Shown piece by piece: positions 45,952 through 55,242 of a stretch of DNA of 64,000 nucleotides. The translations under genes and the position numbers were made by a program. Below the pieces are notes generated by a model. It was not told where the DNA came from, made no database searches, and was given only the letters and a program-made list of their open reading frames with translations. The DNA is from J027 sp965215855 (GTDB taxonomy: Bacteria > Chloroflexota > Anaerolineae > Aggregatilineales > J027). Position 1 is the first letter of the stretch, and every line of letters starts with the position of its first letter. The stretch is from NCBI GenBank assembly GCA_965215855.1, contig CBDCER010000001.1, positions 178,553 through 242,552 on the forward strand, in the 5' to 3' direction.

Positions 45952-47199
45952 CTAGCCCTCTTCCATCATGGCCTGCACCGTTGGAAAGCGGGAGAGGTCG
46001 GTGTGGGGCAGGAACAGGGCAGATGTGAAGGCTTCATAAAAGGTATTGTCGGCTGAAAGTTCGATATAAGTCATACGGTTGGCAATGTCTTTGATTTCGG
46101 CGCGGGCACTCCGATTCAAAAGTGCCAGATATGCGCCGCGTACCGAAGTGTTGCCAAGAAAGTGGAAATTTTCCCAGGGAATATCGGGCAATAGGCCTAT
46201 TTCAACGGCTTTTTCGACATTGATATATTTGCCGAATGATCCACCAATCAGCACGCGTTCGATCATTTCCATGGGGATGCCCACGCTATCGGCTAGGACG
46301 GTAAATCCGGCGTAAATGGCAGCTTTAGCGCGGAGCAGGTTGTCGATGTCAACATGGGTGATGACAATATCACGATTAATCGCAGTATTGTCTGCCCAGG
46401 CGATAACGTACTCCGGACCATGATCACCAGTACGGACACGAGATGTATCGAGCGTGGTATTGATGTGGCCGCCTTTGTCGAGAATCCCTGTCAGGAACAT
46501 CTCGGCCAGCAAGGAAATTAAGCCACTGCCACACAATCCGCGGGGTTTAGCGCCGCCGATTACGCGATAGGTAGGTTCATAGGTATCGCCATTGATCCAG
46601 ACTTCTTCAATGGCTCCGGTGGTGGCTCGCATACCATCCCGGACACCACCACCTTCAAAAGCCGGGCCAGCCGAACACGCGCACGTTACCAACCAGTCGT
46701 TGTTGCCTAATACAGTTTCGCCATTGGTTCCTACATCGATAAAGAGCGTGATCGCCTCACTGTGATCCACGCCGGACGATAATACCCCGGCGCTGATGTC
46801 GGCCCCAACATAACTGGCAACGCCTGGCAGGCAATCGACCATTGCTTCAGGGTGGATAGTGATACCTACGTCGGCGGCTGTAAGAATGGGGATGTGGTTA
46901 ATCGCCGTGACAAAAGGCGAGAGGCGAATACTCTGAGCGGGGATGCCGAGTAGTAGGTGGATCATAGTGCTGTTGCCGGTGATGGCAAGTTTCACAACAT
47001 CTTCTGGCAGGACCTGGACGCGCTTGCAGGCCGTCGCGATGAGTTCACTGATTAGATCAACGACCAACCCGCGAAGTTCTTCATCACCAGTGCCTTTGCC
47101 CGCGTAGATGATGCGTGAAATCACATCTTCGCCACGCGCAATTTGAGCGTTGTATTCGGCGACTTGGGCGCGCACCTCACCGCTGATCAGATCGGTCAA
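45952..47199 (-). CDS. RACo, C-terminal ASKHA part (DUF4445), separated by a frame break
   Basis: 415 residues beginning at TTG 47199. It carries almost all of the ASKHA ATPase domain of the reductive activator of the corrinoid iron-sulfur protein, starting right after the phosphate-1 motif: (T)DLISGEV...GEDVISRIIY, LFIDVGTNGE and LIGGSFGKYINVEKA. The DIGTTT motif itself is in the other frame. The TTGA overlap could couple translation, but a two-chain ASKHA domain split at its first hairpin would be unusual. This part has the AT-richer composition of the left side of the window. RACo reduces Co(II) to Co(I) using ATP. Confidence 0.82.
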   Translation of the reverse strand: MTDLISGEVRAQVAEYNAQIARGEDVISRIIYAGKGTGDEELRGLVVDLISELIATACKRVQVLPEDVVKLAITGNSTMIHLLLGIPAQSIRLSPFVTAINHIPILTAADVGITIHPEAMVDCLPGVASYVGADISAGVLSSGVDHSEAITLFIDVGTNGETVLGNNDWLVTCACSAGPAFEGGGVRDGMRATTGAIEEVWINGDTYEPTYRVIGGAKPRGLCGSGLISLLAEMFLTGILDKGGHINTTLDTSRVRTGDHGPEYVIAWADNTAINRDIVITHVDIDNLLRAKAAIYAGFTVLADSVGIPMEMIERVLIGGSFGKYINVEKAVEIGLLPDIPWENFHFLGNTSVRGAYLALLNRSARAEIKDIANRMTYIELSADNTFYEAFTSALFLPHTDLSRFPTVQAMMEEG

Positions 47200-47870
47200 G
47201 CCACAACGGTGACTGTCGTTGTGCCGATGTCAATTGCCACGCCATACAGCGATGTTTCTTGGGCATCCGAGACGGGCTGTATGCGGATCAAACGTGCGTG
47301 TTTGCCAGCTTCGTCCAGCAGATCAACCGTCACGGCGAGCTGCCAATTCACATCGCGCAGGGTCGGCCCCAGTGTGCGAAGCTGATCGAGCGACGCATCG
47401 AGATGCTCGATACCTACCTCGCGTCGTAAGGCGGTGCAGAGGCGGCTCCAATCGTCCGTCTGATCATCCATTGAGGGCGGAGTCAGTGTCAACGTCACGC
47501 GACGGATTGTTTGCTCGATTGATGGATCGTATCCGGCGGGCACAGCGACCTCTGCCGCGACGTGATCGGTCGTCATGCGCCGTTCGATCTGCTCCTGCGG
47601 CGGCACGGCGATCTCCACATCGCCTTCTACTACCGTCTGGCAGGCCAGCGCATATCCGGCTTCAATGTCTTCCGGGGAGAGTCGTAGGATGCTCCGTCGC
47701 CGCACCGCGCCCGATTCCACCCGGACCGCACAGCGCCCACAGCGGCCCTGCCCGCCGCACGGCTGAAGGATGTTTATTCCCGCTTCCGCCGCCGCCTCAA
47801 CCAACAGCGTACCCGTCGCGACGTGGACGGAATCGGGCGCGGTATCAAACTGAACTAGGTGATTAGCCAT
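47196..47870 (-). CDS. RACo, N-terminal 2Fe-2S and linker part, ending at a frame break
   Basis: 224 residues. A ferredoxin-like 2Fe-2S domain has four Cys (CGGQGRCGRCAVRV, then ALAC). The linker and middle domain follow, and the reading frame ends eight codons after DIGTTT with a TGA. Adding one base near 47,198 restores a continuous RACo of about 640 residues. Its composition is markedly GC-richer than the C-terminal part. This is either a recent mutation, a recombination or assembly join, or a real split. Without fusion the protein would lack its ATP site. Confidence 0.8.
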   Translation of the reverse strand: MANHLVQFDTAPDSVHVATGTLLVEAAAEAGINILQPCGGQGRCGRCAVRVESGAVRRRSILRLSPEDIEAGYALACQTVVEGDVEIAVPPQEQIERRMTTDHVAAEVAVPAGYDPSIEQTIRRVTLTLTPPSMDDQTDDWSRLCTALRREVGIEHLDASLDQLRTLGPTLRDVNWQLAVTVDLLDEAGKHARLIRIQPVSDAQETSLYGVAIDIGTTTVTVVA

Positions 47871-47985
47871 CGAATGACACGTCTCTTACTCTTGATGTAA
47901 GAAGGAGCAGATACCTGCGGTTCTACAGATGCACGCTTCTGGCGGATGCTCTGCTGGGAACCAAGTATCTACCCCTTCCCGTTGC

Positions 47986-48222
47986 TTAGGTGACAGCCAA
48001 CACGTTCTTCATGAAGGCGGGCAGGTCCACCGCTTCACGCGGCCCGACCTTAACATCCCAGCCCGGTAGTTCTTCTTCCAGTTCGCCGGAAAGCACTGCG
48101 ACGTGTCCCGGCAGGACGATGGTTCGCGTCTCGACTTTGTCCTCAACGCCGAAATCCTTGATGTTCTTGGCGATGCGCTCGGCATCGAACTTGCCCGCTG
48201 CCCAAGCAGTGAGCACACTCAT
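47986..48222 (-). pseudogene. acsC: C-terminal piece of acsC after a frameshift
   Basis: Encodes MSVLTAWAAGKFDAERI... and GPREAVDLPAFMKN, the normal last ~80 residues of the corrinoid protein large subunit. The main frame departs at about 48,252, where CCG-CGTGG replaces an expected CCG-GCG-TGG. One missing base explains it. In other acsC proteins the text LPAWLLVADAEGMSVL is continuous. Confidence 0.75.
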
Positions 48223-49331
48223 GCCTTCCGCATCGGCGACCAGCAGCCACGCGGGAGTCCGGCTCCCTCGACCTCGTTCGCCACACTGAAGTAGGTGATG
48301 CTGAAGTTCGTTGTCACCAGCAGCGGGTCGGTCGGCTTCGGGTTGTTGATCTCATACAGATCAGGCTGTACCTGAATCGGCTTCTGCGGGTCGGTATAGA
48401 TGTTCTGGCGCAGCACCAGCAGGGAGTACGCTAGCTCTGGCGTGAAGGTGTCCACCACCACGAACCCCGCATACTTGGCAATCGCTTGTCCTGCGAGGAT
48501 CGCCTCGCGACCCGGATCGTCTGCATTGCCGGGGAAGGCAATTGTGGGATACCCCAACTCGCGCACGTTCTTGAGGGCCAACCGCCGAATCTGCGTGTTC
48601 AGGATGAGTGATTGACTCAGATCATCGACTGCTGGGTAGAGCACCATATTCTCAACGCCCTTGCCCTTGATCTTCTCGGTCAGGTCCGCCAGTTCATCCA
48701 GCGTCCCACCACTGACGCCCAACGCCGTCTCATGCTGCACGGCGAGATCTGCCATCGCTTCCCAGTTGTCCGCATTTGCACCGACGATCAACGGTTTTTC
48801 GCCATCGACCGCCTGCAAGCCTGCCCCTATCACCGCAGGGTCATCAGCAATCAGGATCAGCGGCAGGGATGTCGCTTCCCGTATCGCGCTGACCGCAGCT
48901 GAGAATGCTCCCGCATCCCCTGATGCCGCTTTGACGGCGATGCCATCCAGCGCGAGGTCAATGCCTACGTAATCAACCTGATAGGCATCAACCGCTTTTA
49001 CCTTCTCGGTGAGGGCAGCAGCAGCCATGTCATCGCAGACGCACACAAACAAACCCGGCCTGTTGTAGAACGTCTTCTCGTGGCGGAACAGCACCACTTC
49101 GTTGCCCGCCTTGACCGCGTGCCCGTTCGCTGAAAGTTCGATCATTCGGATGGGCGGGGCGGCTGATTCAGCCAATTGCTCGCGCGCCTCATCCTCTACG
49201 TAGGGGCACAGATCAAGCTCCACCTGCTTCGCGGCGAGTTTCATCGAAAACGCCAGACAGGTCGGGAAGCCGCATTCCTTGCAGTTGGTCTGCGGCAGCA
49301 ACTTGTAGATTTGAATGCCGGATAAAGCCAT
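48219..49331 (-). CDS. acsC: Corrinoid iron-sulfur protein large subunit (frameshifted near its end)
   Basis: The start is ATG 49331, with AGGAGA upstream; the longer 49502 start lies inside acsD. The N-terminal 4Fe-4S motif NCKECGFPTC...LCPYV is intact, followed by a TIM-barrel region. The frame runs to ...EVEGAGLP and then into a 12-residue wrong tail. With the 47986-48222 piece it makes a normal AcsC of about 448 residues. AcsC holds the Fe-S cluster that re-reduces the corrinoid and, with AcsD, carries methyl groups from AcsE to AcsB. Confidence 0.85.
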   Translation of the reverse strand: MALSGIQIYKLLPQTNCKECGFPTCLAFSMKLAAKQVELDLCPYVEDEAREQLAESAAPPIRMIELSANGHAVKAGNEVVLFRHEKTFYNRPGLFVCVCDDMAAAALTEKVKAVDAYQVDYVGIDLALDGIAVKAASGDAGAFSAAVSAIREATSLPLILIADDPAVIGAGLQAVDGEKPLIVGANADNWEAMADLAVQHETALGVSGGTLDELADLTEKIKGKGVENMVLYPAVDDLSQSLILNTQIRRLALKNVRELGYPTIAFPGNADDPGREAILAGQAIAKYAGFVVVDTFTPELAYSLLVLRQNIYTDPQKPIQVQPDLYEINNPKPTDPLLVTTNFSITYFSVANEVEGAGLPRGCWSPMRKA

Positions 49332-49342
49332 GATGTTGTCTC

Positions 49343-50317
49343 CTATACCGGTTCTGGCACGGACATCAGTTCGTCGATGGCGGCCTTGACGCGTTTCAGA
49401 CTCTCCGGGTGACGCAGCACCACGACATCCGCCCCAGTTTCCAATAGGCTGATCGCGGTCAACGTTTCCCAATGAATGCCACGCTGCTCCCAGTCGCCCC
49501 ACGCTTCGGGTACGTCATCGCCGACTTTCGCTTCTTTGGTTTTCCAGGCTTCATAGCCGGGGTTGACCAGCATCGGAAGCTGGGTCATTGCGTCGCCCTG
49601 TAGGGCCGCCAGTCGCAGCCGTTCCATCACCGAGTAGCCATACTCAATGCCATATCCCAGCGCGCCGGTCGTTGGGTCCATCACGATCCGTTCCAGCGGC
49701 AGGCCCATGTCCGTGATCAGAATGTTGAGTTGCTTGGCGAGATTCACGTCCATCGGCGAGCGTGCCATGACGAGATGATCATTTGCCAGTGCCGCCGCAA
49801 CGATAGTGCGGTAGTTCTTGTCTTCGCACAGGCCCAGCAAGAGCCGTTCGCCTTTGGTCGCTTCTGCGATGGGAACCATGATCTCGTTATCGACTTCTGC
49901 CTGCCCCGGCCCCACTACGATCACCGGGAGGCCGGTCGCGCCCAGCACGGCCTTTGTCGCTTCAACGGCGAACTCCGGCGTGATCGGGTTCCCGTCTGGG
50001 TCATTGAGATCGAACATCAGCTCGATCAGGTCGGCTCCTGCCTCTTCGCAAGCGGCTGCCCACGCTGCTGGGTCATTGACCACATCGCCCCACACATCCA
50101 GCAGCAGCGGCGACCAGTCGGCGGGCCGACCGGGGCGTATCTCCAATGCCACCAGCGGGCCATGCACGGTTGGTGCTTCAAAGTGCATGAAGGGCAAAGT
50201 CTGTGCCCCGCCAATTGTGGCGGTCGTTGCGCGCGTGCCACCATCATCGGCGGTCGCGCCCAGCGTAATCGTCTTGACCGTTCCGTTCCATTGATCTTTT
50301 GGTACTTCAACAGGCAT
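49343..50317 (-). CDS. acsD: Corrinoid iron-sulfur protein small subunit
   Basis: 324 residues, intact TIM barrel with ADLIELMFDLNDPDG, VVGPGQAEVDNEIM, LLLGLCEDKNYRTI and DPTTGALGYGIEYGYS, all typical of AcsD/CdhD. It forms the heterodimer with AcsC that binds the B12 cofactor. The start has GAGGAG 8 bases upstream, inside the end of the CBS gene. Next gene acsC follows 11 bases later. Confidence 0.92.
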   Translation of the reverse strand: MPVEVPKDQWNGTVKTITLGATADDGGTRATTATIGGAQTLPFMHFEAPTVHGPLVALEIRPGRPADWSPLLLDVWGDVVNDPAAWAAACEEAGADLIELMFDLNDPDGNPITPEFAVEATKAVLGATGLPVIVVGPGQAEVDNEIMVPIAEATKGERLLLGLCEDKNYRTIVAAALANDHLVMARSPMDVNLAKQLNILITDMGLPLERIVMDPTTGALGYGIEYGYSVMERLRLAALQGDAMTQLPMLVNPGYEAWKTKEAKVGDDVPEAWGDWEQRGIHWETLTAISLLETGADVVVLRHPESLKRVKAAIDELMSVPEPV

Positions 50318-50322
50318 TGCTG

Positions 50323-50846
50323 TTACTCCTCAGGTGAACCGTTTGACTCGCGTAATGCCGCCTCACGCTTCTTGATGAACGTCTCAATGGGCGACTCGCG
50401 CTCGGCCTTAATGCCCAGATCGCGCAGTTCATCGGCGTTCCGAGCCGCCAGCACGCGCAGAATATGTGTAAATGAGATCATCGCTGCCGGATACAGAACA
50501 CCCGCCGCGTGGTGCATCAAGAAGTACACGCGTTGACCCTCATCCAGCATCAAGCTGACCGCTGCTTCTAACGGAATATCCGGCGGAATCTGCGGGACGC
50601 CAGCGTGCATGATGTCTTCGGCATAGGCATCGTTTGTCTTGCCCTGTGCGAAGGCTGCCGCGAGTTCGGTGCGCGTTACCACACCAACGGCATGCCCTTC
50701 AATGTCCAGTACAACGACCCCTTCCAGATCACGTTCGAGCAGCAAGCGTGCAATATCGGCTGCCGGGGTTTCCGGGGGCATGTTTGGACGCCGACCGTCA
50801 TCAGGTCGCGAACAAGGCGGGGGGGGAAGGGTGTTTCGTCAGGCAT
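50323..50846 (-). CDS. CBS-domain pair protein (one-base frameshift near the N terminus)
   Basis: The complete reading needs two frames. ATG 50846 gives MPDETPFPPRLVRDLMTVGV, then at a C5 run (about 50,773-50,778) one missing base shifts the frame. From 50781 the second frame continues PPETPAADIARLLLERDLEG through two CBS motifs to 50323. Joined, it is about 174 residues of standard CBS pair. Such domains bind AMP, ATP or SAM and may sense energy state for the CODH/ACS complex. Translation from ATG 50781 alone would lose the first strand of CBS1. Confidence 0.75.
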
Positions 50847-50906
50847 CGGAGATTCCCGGCCATGCAGTAGAAGGGGAGATGCAGCGCATCCCCCCTTTTG
50901 CTGGCG

Positions 50907-53192
50907 TTAGAAAATTGCCTCCATCGCCATCGCCGGATGGTTGTGCTCTTCCAGCCAAGCGAGCAAATCTTCGACGGTCGAAACATCGCGCTCATCAGCG
51001 ATACGCCCGATCATGTCGGGATCGCCCTCGCGCTCTGCGACGACTTTCAACTCGTCAGACATTGATTCTTTGAGATAGCTGCTCATCCAGACGACGCGCT
51101 TGAAGCCGCCATCGGCTGAGATGAACTTGGGGCTGATCAGATAGTATTTGCCGACACCCATCACACCCGGCGTCTGCATTCCACCACCTGCCATTCCCGC
51201 CAGTGTCGAGAACGTCATCCCGGCGGGGGTCATGCTCGTGTCCTCGCGGCTGACGACCATCACGCCGTTGGCCTCTGGGATCAGCATCACGATGCACTCG
51301 AAGCAGCCACATGCCGTCATGGGATTTTCCATGATGGAGTACATCGCCACTTCTTCGACCACGCCATGTGAGCCCACCTTGGAATAGTCGTTCGTGCCTT
51401 CCCAGTAGCCTTTCTCAAAGTCCACCAGCGGCCCCAGCTTGATCGGCTGGTTCGGTCCGGTGGGGTTGATGCTGAACGACGCCTTGCAGTCCAGCCAGTT
51501 ATAGGCTCCGCACAATCCGAGCCGCTCCGGGCTGACGATGCACACATGGTTCGGTGCGAAGCTCTGACAGAGCGTGCAGGAGTAGAACTCCTCCACCGCA
51601 TCATCCGTCAGATTTGCCAACCGCTTATTGCGGAAGTCATACGACTTGCGTGCTTCTTCCAGTTGTTCTTCGAGTAGATCGGGGTCGGTGTAGATCGTGA
51701 CCTGCACCTTATCCACAATCGCGCCGAAGTCCGCATGGAAGCGAGCGTGCAAGATTGTGCCGAAGTGCTCCAGATCGAAGCCGTTATCGACCGCGCTCTG
51801 CGACAGCCGTATCCACGCGATGTCACGCTGCCCGATGTGCTGAATGCCTGATCCACCGTTGATGAAGTAGTGGACCTGTCGTTCCAGCACTGGCTCAAAG
51901 TCTTCCTGCATCTGGCGGCCTGCGACTTCGATCACGATGCCGAGGTCCATGTGACCCTGCGCTTCGATCTCGTCAAAGCCGGGGCCGACGACCTCGATCT
52001 TGCCATCGGTCAGTTCTTCCATCGGGGCCATGTGCAGATACTCGAAGCAGCGTGAATACTTGCCGCCAAACTCGACACGCATATCGGCCTTGCGCACAAC
52101 TTCGCCCTCAAAGGCGGAGCCGTAAGGAACCGGCACATCGACATCCGCGATCTGTACTTTGACGCCGCGCACCTCGATGCACTTCTGCACCATGCGCTCG
52201 GCGCGTTCCAGATCATCCGCACCCTCAATCTCGTTGAAGGGCAGGCTGACGACGTGTTCGTAGGTCGTGATTCCGGTCGGCAAAATCTGCGGGATCACCG
52301 TGTCGGCGATCACCGGGAAGCCGAAGTTGATCGCGCCCGCCGCTGCCGCATATTTGAGGTCATCGACCTCACCCAACGCCAGCACAAAGGCGTAGACGCG
52401 TTCTTTGTTATACATCAGGATTTCGCGGGCTTGACCACCCTTCATCCCACCGAAGGTCAGTGCGGATCGGGTAGCGAATCCCAGCGCGTAGATCGCACTC
52501 AGTGTGTCCGTGCCGAAGGGCACGGTGTAGGTGTCGTAGCCTAACTCGACCCCCTCTTCCTGAAGCTGGTGGATGATGCTGCGCCCGTTCACATTCCCTG
52601 AGAGGAACGTCAGGATGTTTCGGCGTTGAAGCTCACGCACGATCTTGACCGCCACTTCGTTCGACTTCGCACAACCAACAATGGCGGCGAATCCGGGCAT
52701 CCGCCCGTCCACCAATTGGATGCCCCACGAGCGCAACTGAATGTCGTCAATCGCGCCGTTGAGATGCCCAACCAGTCCATCACCGCTGCCGTTATCTGGG
52801 CTGGTGAAGGCTGTCCCACCCGCTAATTGGAAGCCGGGCATCGGCTCCGGTTGCAAGTTGTAGATGTAGCGAATTGCTTCAATTACTTCGGCGGCGATCA
52901 AAGTCGCCATGCCGCTGTCAAGCGTTTCGCCGAGGTAGGGCGTCCAGTTATGCGCAGAGGGAACCGGGTGCAGCAGGCTCCGCGCGTGGTTCATGATGTC
53001 GGGCAACTGCCCAAGCGTTTCCACTGCCTCACCGGTCATGCCGTAGATCAGAGGCAGGTAGTACGCTGTGTTGGGGAAAGATACGGGTGTCTCTGGGCCT
53101 CTCTCGTTGAGTGCGCGGTCAAGCATGACCTCGGCCTCAGTGACGAGTGCATTGGCCCCACGAATAGCCCGTGTCGCGATATAGCGAGACAT
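50907..53192 (-). CDS. acsB: Acetyl-CoA synthase catalytic subunit
   Basis: 761 residues, intact. The A-cluster ligands are visible: SCTLCQSFAPNHVC and LCGAYNWLDC for the 4Fe-4S cluster, and the Cys-Gly-Cys of MTACGCFECI for the dinickel site. It condenses CO from CooS, methyl from AcsC/AcsD and CoA to acetyl-CoA. It is the central gene of the operon, 18 bases after cooS. The C-terminal tail (ISTVEDLLAWLEEHNHP-like) is typical. Confidence 0.95.
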   Translation of the reverse strand: MSRYIATRAIRGANALVTEAEVMLDRALNERGPETPVSFPNTAYYLPLIYGMTGEAVETLGQLPDIMNHARSLLHPVPSAHNWTPYLGETLDSGMATLIAAEVIEAIRYIYNLQPEPMPGFQLAGGTAFTSPDNGSGDGLVGHLNGAIDDIQLRSWGIQLVDGRMPGFAAIVGCAKSNEVAVKIVRELQRRNILTFLSGNVNGRSIIHQLQEEGVELGYDTYTVPFGTDTLSAIYALGFATRSALTFGGMKGGQAREILMYNKERVYAFVLALGEVDDLKYAAAAGAINFGFPVIADTVIPQILPTGITTYEHVVSLPFNEIEGADDLERAERMVQKCIEVRGVKVQIADVDVPVPYGSAFEGEVVRKADMRVEFGGKYSRCFEYLHMAPMEELTDGKIEVVGPGFDEIEAQGHMDLGIVIEVAGRQMQEDFEPVLERQVHYFINGGSGIQHIGQRDIAWIRLSQSAVDNGFDLEHFGTILHARFHADFGAIVDKVQVTIYTDPDLLEEQLEEARKSYDFRNKRLANLTDDAVEEFYSCTLCQSFAPNHVCIVSPERLGLCGAYNWLDCKASFSINPTGPNQPIKLGPLVDFEKGYWEGTNDYSKVGSHGVVEEVAMYSIMENPMTACGCFECIVMLIPEANGVMVVSREDTSMTPAGMTFSTLAGMAGGGMQTPGVMGVGKYYLISPKFISADGGFKRVVWMSSYLKESMSDELKVVAEREGDPDMIGRIADERDVSTVEDLLAWLEEHNHPAMAMEAIF

Positions 53193-53210
53193 GTATTCTG
53201 GCCTCCTGTC

Positions 53211-54869
53211 CTATTTGTTGAGCTGACCGTAAAGTGCAGCCTGTCGTTCGCCGAATGGCAGTTCTTCGATTTCCTCGATGCGGGTATCGCCGGGATCACC
53301 GAACTTTTCGGGGTCATATTCCGGCAGTCCGAGTGCCTTACGCTTGCTGTCAATGTGATTCAGCGTGCGCTGGATGATCTCATTCGGGTCGTTGATGAAT
53401 TCCAGTTTGCCGCCGTAAAGTTCTTCCCAGCCCGCGCTGAAGTAATCGGCGATGGCATCGCTGCCTGTCACCTTATCCGCCATGCCTTCAACCGGGTTCG
53501 TACCACCCATGATCACATACGCGCCAGAGGCGACGCAGTAGGTGGCGATAGACAGTGCTTTCTCGCTCATCCACTCCGGCGCAAGGCCCACGGCGGGGAT
53601 TTCGTCTACATCTTCGCCAAGACCACCCTCTTCCACCATCTGTGTCAGCACCGTCAGGATGCGCGTGTTATCCACGCATGACCCCATATGCAGCACTGGC
53701 GGGATGCCCACGGTCTCGCAGACTTCGCGCAAACCGGGGCCGACGCGCTCCAAACCCGCATCACCCAGTAGGAAGCCAAGTTTCGCGTTAGCGATGGCAC
53801 TGCATCCGGTCTCGACCACAAGTACGTCTTGCTTCAGCAGTTCGGCGGTGATCGTCGTGTGCAGATAATCATGTTGGACGCGCGGATTGGTGCAGCCCAC
53901 CACTGCCGCCACACCCCGGATACGCCCGGAGATGATGGCATCGTTCAACGGGCGGAAGGACGCGCGATATGTCCCACCCAGCATGTAGTTGATGTATTCG
54001 TGCGAGAAGCCGGGTATGAGTTCCGACTTGAAGTCGGGGATTTTCGTCTCACCGCGATTGGCATAATTATCAATCGCTGCTTTCAGGATTTCTTTGGCAA
54101 TGGTCAGCGCGCGTTGCTCGTCAAACTCCATATGCGTCGCGCCCTTGATCTTCACCTTAGGCGAAGTCGTGATGATCTTGGTGTGGAAGTTCGACGCCAG
54201 ATCGACCAGTGCTTGCATGATGCACTGCACGTCCACCACCATCGCTTCAACCGCGCCGGTCAGGATAGCAAGTTCCTGTTGCAGGAAGTTGCCCGCCGCC
54301 GGGACACCCTGCCGCATCAGGATTTCGTTCGCTGTGCAGCAGATACCCGACAGGCTGATGCCGTCCGCGCCTGCCGCCTTCGCGTATTCGATGATCTCCG
54401 GGTCTTGCGATGCCGCGACGATCATCTCGCTCAAAGTCGGCTCGTGACCGTGAACGACCACGTTGACCATGTTGTCTTTCAAGACACCGAGGTTCGCCTC
54501 ACCCAGTAATGGCGCGGGTGTGCCGAACAGAATGTCGGAGACGTCAGTGGCGATCATGCTGCCCCCCCAGCCGTCTGCCAGCGAGGTTGTGACTGCGTGG
54601 TGCAGGATGTGCTCCGGGTCTTGATCGTCGCCCATATGAGTGCGGTGCAGGGCCTCGACGACCTCGCGGTCGATTCCGCGCGGAATGACACCCATCTCCT
54701 CCCACATCTTCACGCGCTTCGCAGGTGCGCGCCGCACCGGGACGATCTCGCCGCGCTGCTGCCCGAACTGCGCAATGTATAGATCGGCGAGATCATTTGC
54801 GATCTCTTCGGGGGAGCGACCTTCAATGGGGATGTCGTAATACTGGGCAACGGTGCGCAGTTTCGCCAC
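53211..54869 (-). CDS. acsA: CO dehydrogenase (CODH/ACS alpha), C-terminal main part after a frameshift
   Basis: 552 residues containing most of the nickel C-cluster: SLSGICCTANE, VVGCTNPR, VVETGCSAIANAKLGF, MGSCVDNTR and TYCVASGAYVIMG. The true N terminus is in another frame (54823-55227). One extra base at about 54,881 (TATCGTC for TATGTC) separates them. Joined, the enzyme is about 670 residues and reduces CO2 to CO for AcsB. The broken frame means no full CODH unless the base is an error or is bypassed. Confidence 0.88.
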   Translation of the reverse strand: MAKLRTVAQYYDIPIEGRSPEEIANDLADLYIAQFGQQRGEIVPVRRAPAKRVKMWEEMGVIPRGIDREVVEALHRTHMGDDQDPEHILHHAVTTSLADGWGGSMIATDVSDILFGTPAPLLGEANLGVLKDNMVNVVVHGHEPTLSEMIVAASQDPEIIEYAKAAGADGISLSGICCTANEILMRQGVPAAGNFLQQELAILTGAVEAMVVDVQCIMQALVDLASNFHTKIITTSPKVKIKGATHMEFDEQRALTIAKEILKAAIDNYANRGETKIPDFKSELIPGFSHEYINYMLGGTYRASFRPLNDAIISGRIRGVAAVVGCTNPRVQHDYLHTTITAELLKQDVLVVETGCSAIANAKLGFLLGDAGLERVGPGLREVCETVGIPPVLHMGSCVDNTRILTVLTQMVEEGGLGEDVDEIPAVGLAPEWMSEKALSIATYCVASGAYVIMGGTNPVEGMADKVTGSDAIADYFSAGWEELYGGKLEFINDPNEIIQRTLNHIDSKRKALGLPEYDPEKFGDPGDTRIEEIEELPFGERQAALYGQLNK

Positions 54870-55227
54870 GTCGCGGATGACGATAGCCTTCTGCCTCGCC
54901 GTTCGCGACGGCCTTGAGCGTGAACGCCATATCGCGCCCGTGATCGGAGTGCGCCGCCGAACCTGCCGCGACCGCGCGAATGAAGTTGCGTGCCTGAATG
55001 GTGTCGATGGTCGCGCCGCAGATACCGACCGATCCGTCTTTGGTCAGGCGGCATGGACCCATCCCGCACAGCTTGCAGCACATGCCCGCTGCGCCAATAT
55101 TGCAGGGGGCCATATCATCTGCCCGGCTGAAGGCGGTGCTCACGCCGATTTCTTCGGCGCGAATGAGCATCTCCTGTGCTGCCGGGTCAATCGATGCTTC
55201 TTGAGGGGTACGTTTCTTTTTTGCCAC
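54823..55227 (-). CDS. acsA: CO dehydrogenase N-terminal part, before the frameshift
   Basis: Starts at GTG 55227 with GGGAG upstream. Residues about 40-75 hold the Cys set of the B- and D-clusters (APCNIG, MCCKLCGMGPC, VGICGA), and AHSDHGRDMAFTLKAVANGEAEGY leads into the break. The last 17 or so residues are out of frame. It belongs to the gene continued at 53211-54869. Confidence 0.82.
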   Translation of the reverse strand: MAKKKRTPQEASIDPAAQEMLIRAEEIGVSTAFSRADDMAPCNIGAAGMCCKLCGMGPCRLTKDGSVGICGATIDTIQARNFIRAVAAGSAAHSDHGRDMAFTLKAVANGEAEGYRHPRRGETAHRCPVLRHPH

Positions 55228-55242
55228 GGTTGGATTCTCCCT

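Noticed and set aside
47219..47866. A 215-codon open frame on the + strand opposite the RACo N-terminal gene
   Set aside because: It is the antisense of a well supported 2Fe-2S/RACo gene, has Arg/Pro/Ser-rich low-complexity composition and no ribosome-binding site; high GC lengthens such frames.
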